DNA of 8,687 nucleotides from DASYAN01 sp036501345 (GTDB taxonomy: Bacteria > Chloroflexota > Ktedonobacteria > Ktedonobacterales > Ktedonobacteraceae): positions 1 to 8,687 of the forward strand of contig DASYAN010000474.1 of NCBI GenBank assembly GCA_036501345.1, in the 5' to 3' direction. Of this stretch, positions 6,379 through 8,687 are shown one piece after another; positions within the stretch are counted from its first letter, which is position 1, and each line of letters starts with the position of its first letter. Under the pieces are notes generated by a model. It was given only the letters and a program-made list of their open reading frames with translations. It was not told where the DNA came from and made no database searches. The position numbers were made by a program, and so were the translations under genes.

Positions 6379-7239
6379 TTAGATGCCCCTTAGAAAGGGT
6401 TCAGAAACACGCCTGAGTTCATTGATAGTCTCCAATAATCGTTTATCTATAAAGTAAAGATGAGTAAGACATCGTCTGAGTAGTTCAGTAGATAGTTTTT
6501 CCATGGTGTTTATATCTGAACAATCCACGCTTGACTCAAAAGGCTGTTGTAAAACAAAAAGGTCTGTTACCCACAAAGGGCCTCTTACAATGTTACTATC
6601 AGCATAAAACCTTTCATCTTCTAAAATTCCTATTGATGTAGATGCAAGATGTTGTAGTTTAAGCAACTCTCTTACTATTTGTTCCCATAACATTTCAATA
6701 TCGCTGAGATCTAGTGGTACTTTCATAATGCCGCTTTTTATAAAAAACCGTTTAAGTGGATGCATTTCCTTTTGCTTCTTATCTTTGATAATTGATTTCA
6801 TCGTAGCTGACAGTAAGCTTAAACGTAATTCTATTTCGTGCAGTATATTATGTATACTTTTTAGTTCTTCTACCTTTTTCTGACAACGATCAAATTCCTC
6901 TCTTGCTTGGAAAGGACTCGGCTTTTGTCGATTATCAGGTTCTGGTTCGTTTGGGGAACCAGCCATTTGATCTGATCTGGGTTGGATAAGCTGATCACGA
7001 ATTTGAGCAAGTTTTGTATTCTTCGGAAAATCATCCAACGCACTATTAATAAGATCATGTTCTTTATGTTGTAGCTCAGTTTCTCTCCAGATATTGGACC
7101 AACATATCTCCATTGAGTGAGAAAAGGCAATTCTTGACAATTCCAAACCTATAGCTCTGGCAATCATTTTTGCTTGATCAGGATTATCATATAAATACGC
7201 AAGTACTTTTATAATCTTAGATTCACTCATATTCTGCAT
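6379..7239 (-). CDS. EAD1-domain protein with unrecognised helical C-terminal domain
   Basis: 286 residues. Residues about 5-86 form an Effector-Associated Domain 1: LYDNPDQAKMIARAIGLELS, RIAFSHSMEICWSNIWRE, then a helix ending ALDDFPKNTKL. This matches the EAD1 pattern of LY..., a GL-x-L step, a buried FS and a W-x-x-I helix. A Pro/Ser/Gln-rich linker (88-110) leads to a region (112-284) that reads as all-helical. It begins with a coiled-coil-like helix (112-155), has a basic patch (KDKKQKEMHPLKRFF, about 152-166), a central helix pair (178-205), a short conserved-looking VRGPLWVTDLF segment (218-228) and a final helix bundle. I do not recognise this region. It has no transmembrane segment, nuclease or TIR motif. 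ATG 7239 is favoured over ATG 7230 because AAGGATGG (7249-7256) lies 9 bases before it. It follows the EAD1-TIR gene by 34 bases. EAD1 domains pair homotypically, so it is likely a partner adaptor or second effector. This gene is visibly more AT-rich than aroC. Confidence 0.85.
   Translation of the reverse strand: MQNMSESKIIKVLAYLYDNPDQAKMIARAIGLELSRIAFSHSMEICWSNIWRETELQHKEHDLINSALDDFPKNTKLAQIRDQLIQPRSDQMAGSPNEPEPDNRQKPSPFQAREEFDRCQKKVEELKSIHNILHEIELRLSLLSATMKSIIKDKKQKEMHPLKRFFIKSGIMKVPLDLSDIEMLWEQIVRELLKLQHLASTSIGILEDERFYADSNIVRGPLWVTDLFVLQQPFESSVDCSDINTMEKLSTELLRRCLTHLYFIDKRLLETINELRRVSEPFLRGI
6981..7013 (-). repeat. 33-base exact direct repeat, copy in the EAD1-helical gene
   Basis: These 33 bases are identical to 7828-7860 in the EAD1-TIR gene, in the same orientation and frame. 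Both encode the end of the EAD1 domain (LAQIRDQLIQ). Flanking sequence diverges at once on both sides, although the rest of the EAD1 coding region is clearly homologous. This marks a duplication, possibly with local gene conversion. Confidence 0.85.
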
Positions 7240-7273
7240 TGCTTATATCCATCCTTGGACGAATTTAAGAGGC

Positions 7274-8086
7274 TCATCCTCCTCTCCTCAACTCATCCAC
7301 AACCTTGCGAATCTGTTTCGCAATATCCTCAAACGCTGAATCCCGATTTGACCACTTTGTGACAGGTTGTGCGTTTCTCGGCAGTGCTTGGAGCATTGAA
7401 AATGGAGCATCTCGCCAGTCAACTGGCCGTAGCAAAATGGGAATAACGCGAGCTTCTCCTGCACGATGTCTCTCTAAGGCACGCTTCATCTCAATACTAT
7501 AGCAGTAATTTGATGCCAGAAAATCCGGACTAATCAATAGTAAGATAATATGAGCTGTGTCGAGGTGATCGTCAATAAGATTCGCCCATTCTGTCCCAGC
7601 GTTAATATCTCGATCAGACCATGGAGCTATAAGACCTTGATTACGCAGCAAGCTGAGATGTTTCTCAAGTTCCTTTCGCAACGCTTCGTCATTATGCGCA
7701 TAAGAGTAGAAAAGAGTAATTTGGTTGTCTATTGCCTGGGGTTCGCTCCGCCGCTCTACTTTGTCTAGTTGGCTTTGTGGTGGTATCGTTCGTGTATCTA
7801 TCTTACCTGACAGACTCACATTTTGTTGTTGGATAAGCTGATCACGAATTTGAGCAAGTTCTTTATCATTTGAAAAATCTAATAGCGCTCTATCAATAAG
7901 ATTAAGCTCTTTATGTTGCAGCTTGGCTTCTCTCCAGATATTTGACCAGCATACCTCCATTGGGTGAGAAAAAGAAATTCTTAATAATGGCAAACCGATA
8001 TCTCCAGCAACAAGTTTTGCTTGGTCAAGATTATCATATAAGTTCGCAAGTAATCTTCTGATTTCAAGTTCATTGATGTTATGCAT
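7274..8086 (-). CDS. EAD1-TIR effector protein
   Basis: 270 residues. Residues about 5-86 are an EAD1 domain (LYDNLDQAKLVAGDIGLPLL, RISFSHPMEVCWSNIWRE), about two thirds identical to that of the next gene. A polar linker (87-120) joins it to a TIR domain (121-262). The TIR has strand A ITLFYSYAHND (123-133), BB-loop-like WSDRDINAGTEW (156-167), AHIILLLISPDFLASNYC (178-195) and helix IEMKRALERH. Glu199 is in the position of the catalytic glutamate of NAD-cleaving TIR domains such as SARM1, followed by VIPILLRPVDW. Bacterial TIR domains often degrade NAD+ or make cyclic ADP-ribose-type signals; enzymatic activity here is inferred. EAD1 domains recruit effectors to partners carrying the same domain. 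AGAGG (8095-8099) sits 8 bases before the ATG. The gene lies between the partial receptor (59-base gap) and the EAD1-helical gene (34-base gap). Confidence 0.92.
   Translation of the reverse strand: MHNINELEIRRLLANLYDNLDQAKLVAGDIGLPLLRISFSHPMEVCWSNIWREAKLQHKELNLIDRALLDFSNDKELAQIRDQLIQQQNVSLSGKIDTRTIPPQSQLDKVERRSEPQAIDNQITLFYSYAHNDEALRKELEKHLSLLRNQGLIAPWSDRDINAGTEWANLIDDHLDTAHIILLLISPDFLASNYCYSIEMKRALERHRAGEARVIPILLRPVDWRDAPFSMLQALPRNAQPVTKWSNRDSAFEDIAKQIRKVVDELRRGG
7828..7860 (-). repeat. 33-base exact direct repeat, copy in the EAD1-TIR gene
   Basis: Identical to 6981-7013. It lies at the exact junction between the EAD1 domain and the unrelated downstream linkers of the two genes, where the proteins stop being alignable, so it marks the domain-swap boundary between the two effectors. 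Confidence 0.85.
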
Positions 8087-8145
8087 GTAATTTGCCTCTA
8101 TTCTGAGAAAATTGGGAAACTTCGCTGTAGTCGGAAGGTTTTAAT

Positions 8146-8687
8146 TTATGTATCCTTTTTGAACTGACCCAGTTTAGTAGGATCCATCTGTATGTGTCCT
8201 TGAGCATCTACATGGAGCAATACGAGTGCTTTATTAATCGGATCGCCATCAGGACCAAAGGAAATTTGCCCACTCACTCCCTGAATGGCATTGGCTCCGT
8301 TGAGACTCCTCAATTCCAGATTTAAGTCTCCAGGTGTAACAGACTGATTCCCTGAACTCAGAACCATATTGCAGCCGCTTAACATTGCAAGAGTTGCATC
8401 ATAAGAGAGCATAACGTCCATATCTGTACGATTAAAGCCATAAACTCCTGGAAAGTGCTGGCTGTTGGGATCAAAATATATATGATAGTCGGAGAAGAAT
8501 AGGGGTGTCTGATCACCATAGCCCAAGATACCCCACTCGTCAGGGTAGGCACTAGCCGTGAAATACAGATGAGTAAAACCAGAATTGTGAGCAGTATCTG
8601 AATATTCATTCTCGTAGAGCGCATTTCCACCCAAGACAGGCAAATTATTCGGGAATTCATTGGAAAGCAGCGTACTTGCATCGCTCG
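8146..8687 (-). CDS. second periplasmic-binding-protein-type receptor, partial (5' part beyond window)
   Basis: Only the C-terminal 179 residues are inside the window; the frame is open to base 8687, so the gene starts outside. It aligns over its full visible length with the C-terminal part (about residues 422-600) of the receptor at 4560-6362, at roughly 70% identity by eye, with one codon missing after NALYENE. Shared blocks include LPVLGGNALY, SAYPDEW, YDATLAMLSGCNMVLSSG, and GANAIQGVSGQI followed by FGPDGDPINKA. A TTG at 8641-8643 could serve as a start but lies mid-domain, and homology continues upstream of it, so an internal start is unlikely. By analogy the missing part should hold the ligand-binding N-lobe, TPR-like spacer, membrane helix and cytoplasmic module. 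It is the first visible gene of the operon and a tandem paralogue of the last. Confidence 0.9.
   Translation of the reverse strand, partial: SDASTLLSNEFPNNLPVLGGNALYENEYSDTAHNSGFTHLYFTASAYPDEWGILGYGDQTPLFFSDYHIYFDPNSQHFPGVYGFNRTDMDVMLSYDATLAMLSGCNMVLSSGNQSVTPGDLNLELRSLNGANAIQGVSGQISFGPDGDPINKALVLLHVDAQGHIQMDPTKLGQFKKDT

Noticed and set aside
6870..7130. 86-residue open frame on the - strand inside the EAD1-helical gene
   Set aside because: It overlaps a gene with a recognised domain in another frame, has no ribosome binding site or motif, and is a shadow frame.
7269..7281. GAGG/CCTC dyad at the end of the EAD1-TIR gene as a terminator
   Set aside because: Only four base pairs and no T-run; the neighbouring genes look co-transcribed.
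8379..8681. 100-residue open frame on the - strand overlapping the partial receptor
   Set aside because: The overlapping frame aligns with the paralogous receptor along its whole length; this one has no homology and is a shadow frame.
4560..8687. ABC amino-acid importer operon
   Set aside because: No permease or ATPase gene is present, the binding protein is tethered by a membrane helix with a cytoplasmic module, and its neighbours are EAD1 proteins.
1..8687. CRISPR array, tRNA or rRNA gene, complete insertion sequence
   Set aside because: No regularly spaced repeats, no cloverleaf-like sequence, no rRNA-like stretch and no transposase frame was seen on either strand.

Overview
The window most likely comes from a Ktedonobacteria-type member of the Chloroflexota. 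That is an inference from gene content: an antirepressor-domain protein of a kind I associate with that group, EAD1/TIR conflict-type genes, and a membrane-anchored periplasmic-binding-protein receptor with a TPR-like spacer. No rRNA or other taxonomic marker is present. Housekeeping genes lie on the + strand in the left half and an accessory gene cluster lies on the - strand in the right half. The two halves converge on a structured inverted repeat at 4448-4553.

Left part (1-1413, + strand). An AT-rich non-coding leader is followed by a possible 29-codon small ORF (275-364) with a near-ideal Shine-Dalgarno sequence. Next comes a P22_AR_N phage-antirepressor-like protein (464-1252). Its reading frame is interrupted by a TAG at 1250-1252 and then stays open, in the same frame and with protein-like content, to a second TAG at 1349-1351. 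A clear rho-independent terminator (1380-1413) closes this unit.

Central part (1414-4438, + strand). aroC (chorismate synthase, intact, with its own promoter-like sequence) is followed after 77 bases by a class B penicillin-binding protein of the PbpA/FtsI type. Its SxxK, SxN and KTG motifs are all intact.

Right part (4560-8687, - strand). Four tightly spaced genes are read right to left: a periplasmic-binding-protein-like receptor running off the window edge (8146-8687), an EAD1-TIR protein (7274-8086), an EAD1 protein with an unrecognised all-helical C-terminal region (6379-7239), and a full-length membrane-anchored receptor (4560-6362). The receptor has a cytoplasmic N-terminal module, one transmembrane helix, a TPR-like spacer and an extracellular Leu/Ile/Val-binding-protein-type domain. 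The two EAD1 domains are about two thirds identical, and the two receptors about 70% identical over the shared C-terminal part, so the cluster grew by tandem duplication. No ABC permease or ATPase gene accompanies the receptors, which favours sensing over import. My working hypothesis is an extracellular-ligand-sensing or membrane-linked conflict/signalling system. In it, EAD1-EAD1 contacts would bring together a TIR effector (possibly an NADase) and an unknown helical effector or adaptor. This is the most interesting part of the window.
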